NCBI GenBank assembly: GCA_012798185.1
Contig: JAAZNS010000469.1
Location: forward strand, 1 to 5,173
Direction of reading: 5' to 3'
Source of the DNA: Chloroflexota bacterium
Lineage (GTDB): Bacteria > Chloroflexota > Anaerolineae > Anaerolineales > UBA4823
Length of the DNA: 5,173 nt
The notes under the pieces are model-generated. The model saw nothing but the letters and a program-made list of their open reading frames with translations. It did no database searches and was not told the DNA's origin. Made by a program: the position numbers and the translations under genes. Each line of letters begins with the position of its first letter. Positions within the stretch are counted from its first letter, which is position 1. Of this stretch, positions 4,941-5,173 are shown in pieces.

Positions 4941-5173
4941 ATGCGCGAAGTAGCAATCATTGGTATCGGACAAACTCCTGTCGGAGAGCATTGGGAAAAA
5001 TCGATTAGAGAAATAGCAGGAGAAGCAGTTCTTGCTGCATTAAACGATGCTCGCAGAGATTCTGTGGATGCAATATATGTTGGAAATATGATGTCCGGGA
5101 TAATTTCACAACAAGAGAATCTTGGAGCTTTGATTGCTGATTGGGCTGGATTAAAAAATATTGAAGCAATAAA
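4941..5173 (+). CDS. Thiolase-family protein (acetyl-CoA C-acetyltransferase-like), N-terminal part
   Basis: The first 77 codons of a thiolase-superfamily protein are present and the rest lies beyond the window. Thiolases join or split acyl-CoA molecules, for example two acetyl-CoA to acetoacetyl-CoA. The N-terminus reads M-R-E-V-A-I-I-G-I-G-Q-T-P-V-G-E (1-16), then a helix with A-G-E-A-V-L-A-A-L-N-D-A (26-37), V-D-A-I-Y-V-G-N-M (42-50), and L-G-A-L-I-A-D-W-A-G-L (61-71). This pattern is that of the archaeal/SCP2-like thiolases, which in archaea and Chloroflexota lie with HMG-CoA synthase and a DUF35 zinc-ribbon/OB-fold protein in mevalonate-pathway clusters. The nucleophilic Cys, expected soon after in a C-A-S-G-like motif, is just outside the window, so activity cannot be judged. 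HMG-CoA synthase is not directly upstream here; it may lie downstream. A 286-bp gap separates this gene from the ATPase, so it probably starts its own transcript. Confidence 0.9.
   Translation, partial: MREVAIIGIGQTPVGEHWEKSIREIAGEAVLAALNDARRDSVDAIYVGNMMSGIISQQENLGALIADWAGLKNIEAI

Noticed and set aside
4788..4991. Antisense small protein of about 67 residues between the ATPase and thiolase genes
   Set aside because: It overlaps the thiolase start and the repeat remnant, and its hydrophobic stretch is explained by AT-rich composition. No family features are visible.

Overview
This is a compact, AT-rich bacterial stretch with six genes, all on the + strand: the 3' end of a DNA photolyase gene, four complete genes and the 5' end of a thiolase gene. 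The best guess for the host is an Anaerolineae-like member of the Chloroflexota. Three things point that way: the thiolase N-terminus resembles the archaeal/Chloroflexota mevalonate-pathway type, the secreted protein carries a 'YLPLIIR' motif just after its signal peptide (remembered as frequent in exported Chloroflexota proteins), and the two-part GNAT-like protein is of a kind remembered from environmental bacteria. The assignment is an inference and no marker gene here settles it.

Layout. 1-279 is the C-terminus of a class I CPD photolyase (phr/phrB). After 28 bp comes a GNAT-like acyltransferase (308-1435) with a clear Shine-Dalgarno sequence. A 119-bp gap without a gene leads to RNase PH (rph, 1555-2265), whose phosphate-binding and catalytic residues are intact but which has an altered 'QGTAEG' motif. 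The next gene encodes an exported protein of unknown function (2292-3338, or possibly a TTG start at 2262 that overlaps the rph stop). It is followed after a short gap by a GTG-started AAA+ ATPase with an N-terminal winged-helix-like region (3368-4654). A 286-bp spacer (4655-4940) holds several inverted repeats, a perfect TATAAT hexamer and what looks like a decayed copy of a dispersed intergenic repeat. The thiolase starts at 4941 and runs off the window.

How the genes work together. Photolyase and the GNAT-like gene are close enough to be co-transcribed. rph, the exported protein and the ATPase are closely packed and may form a second unit. The thiolase probably begins a new unit. The products (DNA repair, acyl transfer, tRNA 3'-end trimming, an exported protein, an AAA+ ATPase, acyl-CoA metabolism) do not form one recognisable pathway. 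I see no CRISPR array, transposase, RNA gene or defence system. The parts with least explanation are the exported protein, the ATPase and the structured 4655-4940 spacer.
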